Source: Nitrosomonas sp.
Lineage (GTDB): Bacteria; Pseudomonadota; Gammaproteobacteria; Burkholderiales; Nitrosomonadaceae
Length of the DNA stretch: 46,013 nucleotides
Assembly: GCA_016721865.1 (NCBI GenBank)
Contig: JADKHF010000019.1
Coordinates: 1 to 46,013 of the forward strand
Direction of reading: 5' to 3'
Below the pieces are notes generated by a model, which had not been told where the DNA came from, did not search any database, and saw only the letters and a list, made by a program, of their open reading frames with translations. Shown here one piece after another: positions 28,470-38,334 of this stretch; the stretch's first letter is position 1, and each line of letters begins with the position of its first letter. Made by a program: the position numbers and the translations under genes.

Positions 28470-29642
28470 GTGCCTAATTTAATGAATACCTACTCACGGC
28501 TGCCTGTTACCTTTGTCAAAGGCGAAGGGGTCTGGTTGTGGGATGATCACGGTGAGCGGTATCTGGATGCATTGGCCGGTGTTGCAGTGTGCGGGCTGGG
28601 GCATTGCCATCCAAGATTAACTCAAGCAATATGTGAACAGGCCAAAACACTGATTCATACTTCTAATCTTTATCATATCGAAAAGCAGGAACGCTTGGCG
28701 GATCGCTTGATTGAATTATCAGGAATGGATAATGCATTTTTCTGTAATTCCGGTGCAGAAGCTAACGAAGCAGCCATAAAACTGGCCCGACTGCATGGAC
28801 ATAATAAAGGGATTTCAATTCCCACTATTATTGTGATGGAACGGTCATTTCATGGCCGCACTATGGCAACCCTGACGGCAAGCGGGAATCGTAAAGTACA
28901 GGCTGGGTTTGAACCTTTGCTGTCTGGTTTTGTGCGTGTTCCCTATAATAATATGGAAGCGATTACACAGGTTGCTGTGAATAATAAAGATGTCGTTGCG
29001 GTACTGGTAGAACCTTTTCAGGGTGAAGGCGGTGTTAATATTCCTGAAGCGCATTATCTACAGGAGTTACGGAGTCTGTGTAATCAATATGGCTGGCTTC
29101 TGATGCTGGATGAAGTGCAATCCGGGGTCGGGCGGAGTGGAAAATGGTTTGCGTTTCAACATGGTAATATTATGCCGGATGTTATAACCCTAGCTAAGGG
29201 TCTGGGAGGCGGGGTGGCAATTGGTGCCTGTTTAGCAAGAGGTACGGCTGCTGAAGTCTTCAAACCGGGTAATCATGCTTCCACTTTTGGTGGTAATCCG
29301 CTGGCTTGCGCTGCTGCGATAGAAACACTGAGCGTGATTGACGATGAAAATCTTCTCGATCATGTGACAAGCTTGGGTAACTTCATGCGGGATAAACTGA
29401 AAAGACAATTGGCAGATGTTGCGGGAGTAGTGCAAGTCAGAGGCCAGGGTTTGATTATCGGTATCGAGCTTTCAGTACCTTGTGGCGAATTGGTAAAGAG
29501 AGCTTTAGAGAAGAAATTATTAATCAATGTTACATCCGACAAAGTGATACGTCTGTTGCCTGCATTTGTGATGCAGCAAGGTGAAGCTGAGCAAGTTGTT
29601 GATACGACCTGCTTATTAATAAAGGAGTTTTTGAGTAACTAA
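28470..29642 (+). CDS. argD: Acetylornithine aminotransferase ArgD
   Basis: PLP enzyme that makes N-acetylornithine in arginine synthesis, and often succinyl-diaminopimelate in lysine synthesis. The 390 residues include MNTYSRLPVTFVKGEG, LDALAGVAVCGLGH, FFCNSGAEANEAAIKLAR, FHGRTMATL, the DEVQSGVGRSGKWFA segment, the PLP lysine in TLAKGLGGGVAIGA and HASTFGGNPLACAA. A GTG at 28470 gives MPNLMNTY, like common relatives; an ATG at 28482 is the alternative. First gene of argD-argF-argG. The 288-base gap to divergent gyrA must hold both promoters, but I could not pick convincing boxes. Confidence 0.95.
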   Translation: MPNLMNTYSRLPVTFVKGEGVWLWDDHGERYLDALAGVAVCGLGHCHPRLTQAICEQAKTLIHTSNLYHIEKQERLADRLIELSGMDNAFFCNSGAEANEAAIKLARLHGHNKGISIPTIIVMERSFHGRTMATLTASGNRKVQAGFEPLLSGFVRVPYNNMEAITQVAVNNKDVVAVLVEPFQGEGGVNIPEAHYLQELRSLCNQYGWLLMLDEVQSGVGRSGKWFAFQHGNIMPDVITLAKGLGGGVAIGACLARGTAAEVFKPGNHASTFGGNPLACAAAIETLSVIDDENLLDHVTSLGNFMRDKLKRQLADVAGVVQVRGQGLIIGIELSVPCGELVKRALEKKLLINVTSDKVIRLLPAFVMQQGEAEQVVDTTCLLIKEFLSN

Positions 29643-29690
29643 AACCGATTACCTAAGGTAATGTATCTCTGATTAGTTATTTATCTCGTT

Positions 29691-30616
29691 ATGCAATCTA
29701 AGCATTTTCTGCAATTCAATGATTTTTGCCGTGAAGAATATGAGTATTTATTTGAGCGCACTCGCTGGATAAAGCAGGAGTTCAAGCAATACCGGCAATA
29801 TTGGCCATTGAGTGATCGCACGCTGGCCATGATTTTTGACAAAAATTCGACACGCACGCGCTTGTCATTTGAAGCAGGTATGCATCAATTAGGCGGTGCA
29901 GCAATCTATCTTTCAACACGGGATACGCAACTGGGACGAGGGAGCCGGTAGAGGACGCGGCGCGAGTGATTTCGCGCATGGTCGATCTGATAATGATTCG
30001 TACCTATGAGCATGATATTATCAAGCGCTTCGCGGAGAATTCAAGAGTGCCGATAATCAATGGCTTGACTGATGAATATCATCCATGTCAAATCATGAGT
30101 GATATATTTACTTACACTGAATACCGAGGCAGTATAGAAGGCAAGACAGTCGCATGGATCGGTGATTCCAATAACATGTGTAATACCTGGCTGCAGGCAG
30201 CTGAAATTTTTAATTTTAAAGTGCATGTGTCAACGCCTCCTGGCTATGATATTAATCCAGAGCGAATTGGATTGAATAGCACAACACACTATGAAGAGTT
30301 TGCTGATCCTCGTAAGGCTGTGATCGATGCGGATCTTGTTACGACAGATGTTTGGACTAGCATGGGATTTGAAGCCGAAGCAGAGCAAAGGAAAAATGAC
30401 TTTGCTGCGTTTTGTGTTAACACAGAAATGATGTCGTTGGCTAAAAAGGATGCATTATTTATGCACTGTTTGCCAGCGCATCGTGGTGAAGAGGTTAGTG
30501 CCGAAGTCTTGGATGGGCCGCAATCAGTGGTATGGGATGAAGCTGAAAATCGGCTGCATACGCAAAAAGCACTGATGGAATATTTGCTGTTGGGTAAATT
30601 AGATACTGGAAGTTAA
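29691..30616 (+). CDS. argF: Ornithine carbamoyltransferase ArgF, frameshifted
   Basis: Makes citrulline from ornithine and carbamoyl phosphate. The carbamoyl-phosphate motif STRTR (residues 53-57) lies in the first frame and the ornithine-site motif HCLPAHRGEE in the second, with WIGDSNNMCNTWL between. The first frame stops at 29951. Adding one G to the run at 29940-29942 joins the halves as LGRGEPVEDAARVISRMVD, exactly as expected in the family, giving about 308 residues. One base is probably missing from the sequence. It follows argD by 48 bases and precedes argG by 61. Confidence 0.93.
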
Positions 30617-30677
30617 GTTTGTAATTTAAAATCGATGGTTGAGGCGTTGGGCCATAAGATGTACTAGATAAAAAATA

Positions 30678-31903
30678 ATGAAAAAAATTAATAAAGTGGT
30701 TTTGGCATTCTCGGGAGGTCTGGATACTTCTGTAATCTTGAAATGGTTACAAGATACCTATCAATGTGAAGTTGTTACATTTACTGCGGATATCGGGCAG
30801 GAGAAGAAGTTGAGCCGGCACGTGCAAAGGCAAAACAATTCGGTGTCAAAGAAATTTATATTGATGATTTGCGCGAGGAGTTTGTCAGTGAATTTGTATT
30901 CCCCATGTTTCGGGCGAATACTATTTATGAAGGGGAATATTTGCTGGGTACGAGCATAGCGCGTCCATTGATTGCAAAAAGGCAAATTGAAATTGCCAAT
31001 GAGACAGGGGCAGATGCTGTTTCTCATGGCGCAACGGGTAAAGGGAACGATCAGGTACGGTTTGAACTGGGGTATTATGCTCTGCAGCCAGATATTCATG
31101 TGATCGCACCGTGGCGCGAATGGGATTTAACTTCAAGAGAAAAGCTGCTTCAGTATGCTGAGCAACATGGCATTCCGGTTGAAATGAAAAAGAAAGCTGG
31201 ATCACCTTATAGCATGGATGCAAATCTCTTGCATATTTCCTACGAAGGCAGGATTCTTGAAGATCCTGCGATAGAGCCTGAGGAATCAATGTGGCGCTGG
31301 AGCGTTTCGCCCGAGAAAGCGCCTGATAAGCCTGAATACCTGGATGTGGAGTTTAAGCGTGGAGATGCTGTTGCACTGAATGGCAATAAACTATCACCGG
31401 CTAGTATATTAGAGAAGCTTAACCAGTTGGGTGGAAAACACGGGATAGGAAGGTTGGATTTAGTTGAGAATCGTTATATAGGTATGAAATCTCGAGGATG
31501 TTATGAAACACCCGGTGGAACAATTTTATTACGCGCACATCGTGCTATAGAATCGATAACTTTGGATCGGGAAGTCGCGCATCTAAAGGATGATTTGATG
31601 CCGCGCTATGCGACCCTGATTTATAATGGCTATTGGTGGAGTCCGGAACGTAAAATGTTACAGACTATGATTGATGACAGTCAGGGAAAAGTAAATGGAT
31701 GGGTGAGATTGAAATTGTATAAAGGGAATGTCATTGTAGTAGGTAGAGATTCCCGTACTGATTCATTATTTGATCCAAATATTGCAACTTTTGAGGATGA
31801 TGCAGGTGCTTATAATCAAGGCGATGCAGCAGGATTCATTAAACTAAATGCATTAAGGCTACGAATTGCAGCCGGAATAGAAAAGAATAAAAGTAAAAAT
31901 TAA
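30678..31903 (+). CDS. argG: Argininosuccinate synthase ArgG, frameshifted
   Basis: Joins citrulline and aspartate using ATP. The PP-loop AFSGGLDTS (residues 9-17) and VVTFTADIGQ are in the first frame. The second has GVKEIYIDDLREEFV, TSIARPLIAKRQIEIA, SHGATGKGNDQVRFE and KSRGCYETPGGT. Adding one G at 30800-30801 joins them as ADIGQGEEVEPARAKAKQFGVKE, the family sequence. About 408 residues, normal. The mutation is in a short G run, like most of the others in this window. Confidence 0.93.
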
Positions 31904-31962
31904 AGTCATTCAGGTGTCGCAGTGAAAGATCCGGATCAATTGTCTCAGTTAAGAAAGATATA

Positions 31963-32447
31963 ATGCCAACATTTGATATTGTTTCAGAAGTTGATAAGCA
32001 AGAAGTCAGGAATGCAGTAGACCAAGTCAATAAAGAGGTGAGCACTCGATTTGACTTTAAAGGTTCTGATACGAGGTTGAGCTAACTGATTATAAACTGA
32101 CTATATTTGCTGATGATGAATTTAAGTTGGAGCAGGTATCAGACATATTGATGACTAAATTGACGAAACGGAATGTAGATGTGCGATGTCTGGACAAGGC
32201 GCAGGTTGAGAAAATCAGCGGAAATAAAGTGAAGCAGGTTGTGATAGTTAAAACAGGGGTTGAAACAGAGCTAGCTAAGAAAATTATTAAGTATATTAAG
32301 GACAGTAAGCTTAAAGTACAAGCTAGTATTCAAGGGGATGTGGTGCGCATAACAGGTATAAAAAAAGATGTGCTGCAGGAAGCGATACAATTAATAAAAA
32401 AATCAATTGATGATTTTCCGCTGCAATTCCAGAATTTTAGAGACTAA
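31963..32447 (+). CDS. yajQ: YajQ-family nucleotide-binding protein (DUF520), frameshifted
   Basis: YajQ proteins are small cytoplasmic proteins with two RNA-binding-like folds; some bind cyclic di-GMP or nucleotides and influence transcription. It starts MPTFDIVSEVDKQEVRNAV and continues VSTRFDFKGSDTR. The frame then stops, and one G added at 32075-32076 continues it as VELTDYKLTIFADDEFKLEQV through the family end SIDDFPLQFQNFRD. About 161 residues, normal. It follows argG by 59 bases on the same strand and may belong to that transcript. Confidence 0.9.
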
Positions 32448-32547
32448 TAGGACAGAATAAATGATATGGAAATCATAAAAACTTGTGTATGAGTTTATGA
32501 TTACTAATGCGAGTGGGAAAATAAGTTATGATTATCAACACGGCAAT

Positions 32548-33429
32548 CTACGCTAACACCCATCCTATTGGACCGGTGTTAGAGTTTCGAGTCATTTTAA
32601 GATAGTCAAAGACTGCTCGGGTATTCAGCATCAGTTTCTTCATCATTTCAGGGATTGTTTCATTGCTCTTCTTATCTTTGAGTAAACCGATTGCAAATCG
32701 TCGCAACCGTGTGATATTTTCTGGTCCGAAGCCCGTTCGAATTTGACTGCGATCCTCGTCGTAATTCCAGTCGATTATGTAGTGGCAACTTTCTATGCTC
32801 CAGCGGCCCCGGTTATCTCGAAGAACCTGCTCTGGGGTTGCATGACCCGCCGATGTGCCAGTGATACCATAAACAACTTCTCGACAGATCTCCCCGGTCT
32901 TTTTACGGATGGATTCTCTCTCGATCATAAAGGTCTGGCGCACACAGGGGAAGTTGAGATAGTGATTCAATTTTGTTGTGACCCAGATCTTTCGCGTTTC
33001 AATTCGTCCATGCTCACCGTTGCCTGTGTGGGTAAAGTCGGCAGCTTTGGGTGTGTTTTGGAAATAGAAAGCAAGATCTTCGAGCAGATTTGATTGGTTC
33101 TGCTTCACAGTGAAGTGATGGTTCTGCCTTCAATCTCAATAACATCGAACATCTGTGCAGCAATCCTGATTTCATTGGTCTGCTTTTCTTCCGCCCGGCG
33201 ATCTGGATCACGACATTTTATAGGGAGTGCCCCTACTTTTTTTGGGTGTAACAGTGGCCGCTTTCATGACCAATGACGCTCATGATGTGGGTTTGTTGGC
33301 CCTTGTCATCAATCGCGTTGCACATGGTTTTTCCATCAATGGCCAGACTTTCATCTAGGTGACCATATTGTGCATTCCAGGCATTCAGTGCCTGATTCAA
33401 CTGCTCAGGATTAACCTTACCTGGTCAGT
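32548..33429 (-). pseudogene. ISAs1-type transposase remnant (C-terminal half of a DUF4338/ISAs1 gene)
   Basis: Reading down from 33429: NPEQLNQALNAWNAQYG, the ISAs1 catalytic start LAIDGKTMCNAID and HIMSVIGHESG, then a broken A-run near 33230, QTNEIRIAAQMFDVIEIEGRTIT, a short deletion, and an open C-terminal part (VKQNQSNLLEDL, HGRIETRKIWVTTKLN, GRWSIESCHYIIDWNYDEDRSQIRTG, NITRLRRFAIGLLK). Two frame breaks and one internal deletion make it inactive. The IS4-family element begins immediately after its upper edge. Confidence 0.8.
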
Positions 33430-34706
33430 AGTGTCCGGAGATTCGAGAATTGTCGCATGATAACTCGTTGAACGACCATTACTAAATGACATATTTTTCT
33501 GTATTCGATTTCAACTGCGCCAAACTGACTTTTGTCAGGAGATTGCATATGCACGCAGGGAAATTGGTGTTTGCCCAATTAATGGAGCACCTGCCTTTGC
33601 GTACGTTTCATCAGTGCGTAGCCAGATATTCAGGTCGATATCCAACACTCAAGTTCTCGCATCTCGATCCGTTTCTGTGCATGGCTTTCGCACAACTGGC
33701 TTACCGCGAGAGTCTGCGCGCCCACCAAGCCAAGCTTTACCATTTGGGCATACGAGGCAACATCGCCAAGAGTACGCTGGCCGATGCCAACGAGCAGCGC
33801 GACTGCCGCATCTATATGGATTTCGCGATGAGCCTGATCCAGACAGCCAGAAAGCTTTACGCCAGCGACAGCTTTGCTGTCGAGCTGGAACAAACGGTCT
33901 ACGCACTCGATACCACGACCATCGACTTGTGCTTGAGCGTCTTTCCCTGGGCACGCTTCCGCTCCACCAAGGCTGCCGTTAAGATGCATACGCTGCTTGA
34001 CCTGCGCGGCAATATTCCAACCTTCATTCATATCAGCGATGGCAAGATGCACGAGGTCAATGTGCTCGACATTCTGATACCCGAAGCTGGCAGCTTTTAC
34101 ATCATGGATCGGGGCTTCACCGATTTTGCTCGCTGGTACACCATGCACCAAGCACAAGCATTTTTTGTAACGCGCGCTAAATCCAATCTGCTTTTTCGCC
34201 GCGTTTACTCTCGCTCCGTGGACAAATCCACCGGACTGCGCTGTGACCAAACCATTGCCCTAACGGCTCCCAAGGCCAGCAAGGATTACCCGCAGCACCT
34301 GCGGCGTATCAAGTTCTACGATGCAGAACACGACAAGCATCTGGTATTTCTAACCAACAACTTCGACTTACCTGCGCTGACCATCGCTCAGCTTTATCGT
34401 TGTCGCTGGCAGGTCGAACTATTCTTCAAATGGATCAAACAGCATCTTCGTATCAAGCGTTTCTACGGAACTACTGAGAACGCAGTCAAAACGCAGATAT
34501 GGATTGCCATATCGGTTTATGTCTTGGTTGCCATCGTGAAAAAGCGGCTCAATACCGAAGCCTCGCTTTACACAATCCTACAGATTTTAAGCCTGACTCT
34601 TTTCGAGAAAACGCCTATCGATCAATTGGTTAAAATACCGATGTGCAAATAACCATGTCGAAAAATAATAACCAACTGAATCTATTCAATTAAATCTCCG
34701 GACACT
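33430..34706. mobile_element. IS4-family insertion sequence, complete
   Basis: The element is 1277 bp with perfect 14-bp terminal inverted repeats, AGTGTCCGGAGATT at 33430-33443 and AATCTCCGGACACT at 34693-34706. It contains one intact transposase gene. No matching target duplication is visible in the flanks (CTGGTCAGT on the left, TTTGGTTTC on the right), which suggests a deletion or recombination after insertion. It is richer in G and C than its surroundings and free of frameshifts, so it probably arrived recently and may be active. Confidence 0.85.
33549..34652 (+). CDS. IS4-family transposase (DDE)
   Basis: Catalyses cut-and-paste movement of the surrounding element. The 367 residues have the catalytic triad in family context: Asp121 in YALDTTTIDL, Asp187 in FYIMDRGFTDFARW and Glu290 in YRCRWQVELFFKWIKQHLRIKRFYG, the IS4 Y-R-E-K signature. 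The N-terminus (HMHAGKLVFAQLMEHLP) is of the DUF4372 type found in many members. The frame opens at 33486, but the ATG at 33549 has AGGAG at 33537-33541 and is the natural start. The gene is intact, unlike every other transposase gene in the window. Confidence 0.92.
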   Translation: MHAGKLVFAQLMEHLPLRTFHQCVARYSGRYPTLKFSHLDPFLCMAFAQLAYRESLRAHQAKLYHLGIRGNIAKSTLADANEQRDCRIYMDFAMSLIQTARKLYASDSFAVELEQTVYALDTTTIDLCLSVFPWARFRSTKAAVKMHTLLDLRGNIPTFIHISDGKMHEVNVLDILIPEAGSFYIMDRGFTDFARWYTMHQAQAFFVTRAKSNLLFRRVYSRSVDKSTGLRCDQTIALTAPKASKDYPQHLRRIKFYDAEHDKHLVFLTNNFDLPALTIAQLYRCRWQVELFFKWIKQHLRIKRFYGTTENAVKTQIWIAISVYVLVAIVKKRLNTEASLYTILQILSLTLFEKTPIDQLVKIPMCK

Positions 34707-34912
34707 TTTGGTTTCCAGTAACAGAAGGGGGTAACCAAAACGCTCCAGCCAGTCATGTTGAATTCGGCGTTTACAGTGCGACAAAACCTGTGAGGCAAGA
34801 TTTTTGTGATGATGTTCTGGAAGAATAAGAAAACGTGAGTTATTCGCTACCAGATTGAGTCGATCATACTGATGGCGATAACTCCACCCAATCCACTCAT
34901 CTCGTGCAGAAC
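34707..34912 (-). pseudogene. DUF4338 fragment (N-terminal half of the interrupted DUF4338/ISAs1 gene)
   Basis: Minus-strand reading gives LKCSARDEWIGWSYRHQYDRLNLVANNSRFLILPEHHHKNLAS and RIQHDWLERFGYPLLLLET, a DUF4338 core (a domain found in transposon-linked proteins and in DruA-like proteins). It ends exactly at the right inverted repeat of the IS4-family element. In relatives this domain is followed by an ISAs1 transposase, which here lies beyond the element, so the two pieces are probably one former gene. Family names are from memory of the pattern. Confidence 0.65.
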
Positions 34913-35220
34913 ACTTCAGCGCTGGCGCTACCTGGAGTCATGAATAGGACAATCTGTCTCTCAACCACTGATTTAAAAAACTTCGTTTTACCGTCAATGA
35001 CTGAGTTTTTTTCAGAATTTATGGTTATCTTTATGTTTCAATTAAAATACTTGAGTGGCGGGAACCGTCGGGTGATTATCCATGATTATCTTGACATGAA
35101 ACAATAAACAAAATAGAATCCGCTCTCTTTTTTGTTGCATCTAGGTTGAAATATGAGAATGCAAAATGCTAATAGATAAAGCCAGTAAAGAAATAAATTA
35201 AATCAGCAGATAAGTAAATG
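34913..35220. other. Intergenic stretch upstream of the str operon
   Basis: AT-rich, with no convincing gene. It should hold the promoter of the ribosomal operon that starts with rpsL. A plus-strand frame at 34904-35107 has no family resemblance and was rejected. The part beyond 34912 may contain further decayed bases of the DUF4338 gene. Confidence 0.4.
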
Positions 35221-35248
35221 GACGGCGAAAGGCCGTCACAGTTTTTTT
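35221..35248 (+). promoter_or_regulatory. Terminator-like hairpin in the rpsL leader
   Basis: GACGGC (35221-35226), loop GAAAG, GCCGTC (35232-35237), then ACAG and seven T's (35242-35248). This has the form of an intrinsic terminator, yet it ends 11 bases before the rpsL ATG at 35260. The rpsL ribosome site AGGATA starts one base after the T-run. There is no room for a promoter after it, so the operon transcript must pass through; an attenuator, or the end of an upstream transcript with partial read-through, fits. Function inferred. Confidence 0.6.
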
Positions 35249-35259
35249 AGGATATAGAA

Positions 35260-35637
35260 ATGCCGACAATCAGTCAGTTAGTTCGAAACCCACGCACAGC
35301 TAAGCGGATTAAAAGTAGTGTTCCTGCATTAGAGAACAGCCCGCAAAAAAGAGGGGTATGTACAAGGGTGTACACGACAACACCCAAAAAACCAAATTCA
35401 GCTTTGCGTAAAGTTGCAAGGGTTCGATTAACTAACGGATTTGAGGTGTCAAGTTATATTGGTGGTGAAGGGCATAACCTACAAGAGCATTCGGTTGTGC
35501 TGATACGTGGTGGTCGTGTAAAAGATTTGCCAGGTGTTCGCTATCATACGGTTAGAGGAAGTCTGGATACAGCGGGCGTAAAAGATCGCAAGCAAGGTCG
35601 ATCGAAATATGGTTCTAAAAAGCCAAAAACTGCTTAG
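35260..35637 (+). CDS. rpsL: 30S ribosomal protein S12
   Basis: S12 sits at the decoding centre and checks codon-anticodon pairing. 125 residues with the signature TPKKPNSALRKVARVRL and the loop GGRVKDLPGVRYHTVRG. The lysines and proline where streptomycin-resistance changes arise have their normal residues. First gene of str (rpsL-rpsG-fusA-tuf). Confidence 0.98.
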   Translation: MPTISQLVRNPRTAKRIKSSVPALENSPQKRGVCTRVYTTTPKKPNSALRKVARVRLTNGFEVSSYIGGEGHNLQEHSVVLIRGGRVKDLPGVRYHTVRGSLDTAGVKDRKQGRSKYGSKKPKTA

Positions 35638-35700
35638 AAGCAAGAATCAAGTTTTATATTTAGAAAAAAAACATGTTGTCAAAGGTAATGGAGTTTCATA

Positions 35701-36171
35701 ATGCCAAGACGTAGAGAAGTTCCAAAGCGTGAGATATTGCCAGATCCAAAATATCACAATGTAGAATTAGCAAAATTTGTTAATGTTCTAATGACTCGAG
35801 GAAAAAAATCAGTAGCGGAGAGGATTATCTACGGTGCGTTAGAAAATATAGAAAAGAAGACTGGTAATGATCCATTGGAAGTTTTTACACAGGCATTGAC
35901 TAATGTGCGCCCAATAGTAGAGGTTAAGAGTCGTCGGGTTGGTGGTGCAAACTATCAGGTGCCGGTTGAAGTCAGGTCAGTGCGTCGTAATGCTTTGGCT
36001 ATGAGATGGCTTAGGGACGCAGCCAGAAAAAGAAGCGAAAAATCAATGGATGCAAGATTGGCTGGAGAATTAACTGAGGCAGCTGAAGGGCGTGGAGGAG
36101 CGGTAAAGAAAAGAGAGGAAGTGCATAGAATGGCAGAGTCAAATAAAGCATTCTCTCATTTTAGATTTTAA
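35701..36171 (+). CDS. rpsG: 30S ribosomal protein S7
   Basis: Primary binder of the 3' domain of 16S rRNA that organises the small-subunit head. 156 residues, normal length, from MPRRREVPKREILPDPKYHN to HRMAESNKAFSHFRF. Intact. It follows rpsL by 63 bases. Codons are markedly AT-rich (many AGA, ATA, AAA). Confidence 0.98.
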   Translation: MPRRREVPKREILPDPKYHNVELAKFVNVLMTRGKKSVAERIIYGALENIEKKTGNDPLEVFTQALTNVRPIVEVKSRRVGGANYQVPVEVRSVRRNALAMRWLRDAARKRSEKSMDARLAGELTEAAEGRGGAVKKREEVHRMAESNKAFSHFRF

Positions 36172-36229
36172 TTGACAAAATCTACATATTAAAATTATTC
36201 GCAAATTGAACTAATTAAGGCATCTGACT

Positions 36230-38303
36230 GTGGCAAGAAAAACACCCATTGAGCGCTATAGAAACATCGGTATTATGGCGCATATTGACGCTGGTAAGAC
36301 AACTACTACTGAGCGAATCCTCTTTTATACTGGTGTGTCGCATAAATTAGGAGAAGTTCATGATGGTGCGGCTACCATGGATTGGATGGAGCAAGAACAA
36401 GAAAGAGGTATAACAATCACCTCAGCTGCAACAACATGTTTTTGGAAAGGAATGGGTGAAAATTACCCGGAACATCGAATCAATATTATAGATACTCCAG
36501 GCCACGTAGATTTTACCATTGAGGTTGAGCGTTCATTGCGTGTTCTTGATGGTGCATGCACGGTATTTTGTGCTGTTGGTGGTGTGCAACCTCAAACAGA
36601 AACAGTCTGGCGGCAGGCAAACAAGTATAAAGTTCCTAAGATGGATCGGTCGGGTGCGAATTTCATGCGTGTGTATGAACAGATTAAAACCCGGCTTAAG
36701 GCGGCACCAGTACCGATACAGTTACCGATAGGTGCGGAAGATAAATTTGAAGGTGTTATCGATTTGGTCAAAATGAAAGCCATTTACTGGGATGAGCAAA
36801 GTCGAGGAACAAAATATGAGGAACGTGAAATTCCATCAGATTTGAAATCGGATGCGCAGGAATGGCGAGAAAAAATGCTTGAGACAGCAGCGGAAGCAAA
36901 TGAAGAATTAATGAACAAATATCTAGAGAATGGAGATTTAGAGACTTCGGATCTTAAAAGTGGCTTACGGACGCGTACCATAAATAATGAAATAGTGCCA
37001 ATGATGTGTGGAACTGCCTTTAAGAATAAAGGCGTACAAGCGATGTTGGATGCGGTAATAGATTATATGCCTTCACCCACAGATGTATTGGCGATACAAG
37101 GTGAGACCGAGCGTGGTGAGCCTGATAAAAGAATGGCTGATGATAATGAGCCTTTTTCAGCATTGGCATTTAAGATTGCGACAGATCCATATGTAGGTCA
37201 GCTCATATTCTTCAGAGTTTATTCTGGTGTAGTTGTATCAGGTGATACTATCTATAACCCGGTGAAGGGAAGAAAAGAAAGAATTGGTAGAATACTGCAA
37301 ATGCACGCGAATCAGCGTGAAGAGATAAAAGAAGTGCGGGCTGGAGATATAGCAGCAGCTGTTGGTCTTAAAGATGTCGTCACGGGAGACACTCTGTGTG
37401 ATCCACAAAAAATAATCACACTAGAGAGAATGGATTTTCCAGAGCCAGTCATTCATGTGGCAGTTGAACCAAAGACAAAAATGGATCAGGAGAAAATGGG
37501 AATTGCGCTAAATAGATTAGCGCAGGAAGATCCTTCTTTTAGAATACGAACGGATGAAGAATCAGGCCAAACAATTATATCTGGAATGGGTGAGTTGCAA
37601 CTTTTAGATTATCGTAGATCGCATGAAAAGAGAATTTGGCGTAGAAGCTAATGTGGGAGCACCTCAGGTAGCTTATCGAGAAGCGATAAGAAAACAGGTT
37701 GAAATAGAAGGTAAATTTGTGAAGCAATCGGGTGGGCGAGGACAGTATGGCCATGTGTGGTTAAGAATGGAACCCAATGAAACTGGCAAAGGTTTTGAGT
37801 TTATAGATGAAATAAAAGGCGGTTCAGTGCCACGAGAATACATTCCAGCAGTCGAAAAGGGATTATTGGAAACACTGCCAAGCGGTGTTTTAGCTGGATA
37901 TCCAGTAGTGGATGTGAAGGTTACACTCTTTGATGGTTCATATCATGATGTCGATTCCAATGAGAATGCATTCAAAATGGCTGCTTCAATAGCATTTAAG
38001 GACGGCATGCGGAAGGCCAATCCAGTGTTGCTAGAGCCTATGATGGCAGTTGAGGTGGAATCACCAGAAGATTTTATGGGAAATGTAGTCGGAGATTTAT
38101 CATCAAGACGCGGAATGATCCAAGGAATGGAAGATGTTCCAGGATTCAAGGTAATTAGAGCTGAAGTACCATTAGCAGAGATGTTTGGATATTCTACGGC
38201 ATTGCGCTCAGCTACGCAAGGCAGGGCAACCTATTCAATGGAGTTTAAGCATTATTCAGAGGCTCCTAAGAGTGTGGCAGAAGCAATAATAAATAAGAAA
38301 TAA
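36230..38303 (+). CDS. fusA: Elongation factor G, frameshifted and missing the NKxD motif
   Basis: EF-G drives translocation on the ribosome with GTP. GTG start. G1 is AHIDAGKTTTTERI and G3 is DTPGHVDF. In the expected G4 region the sequence reads KYKVPKMDRSGANF; relatives have about six more residues there, ending in NKMD, so the Asn-Lys that read the guanine base are absent (near 36641, between two AAGATG-like words). A second defect lies at about 37601-37606, where ELQL is followed by a shifted frame; the rest (IIVDRMKREFGVEANVGAPQVAYRE to the end) continues in the next frame. The length is otherwise normal, about 690 residues. As written it could not work, so sequence error or a second copy elsewhere must be considered. 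Confidence 0.93.
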
Positions 38304-38334
38304 TTGAATTGTATAGAGTGTAAAGGAACGAGTC

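Noticed and set aside
34904..35107. 67-codon plus-strand frame before rpsL
   Set aside because: It overlaps the edge of the DUF4338 remnant on the other strand and resembles no protein.
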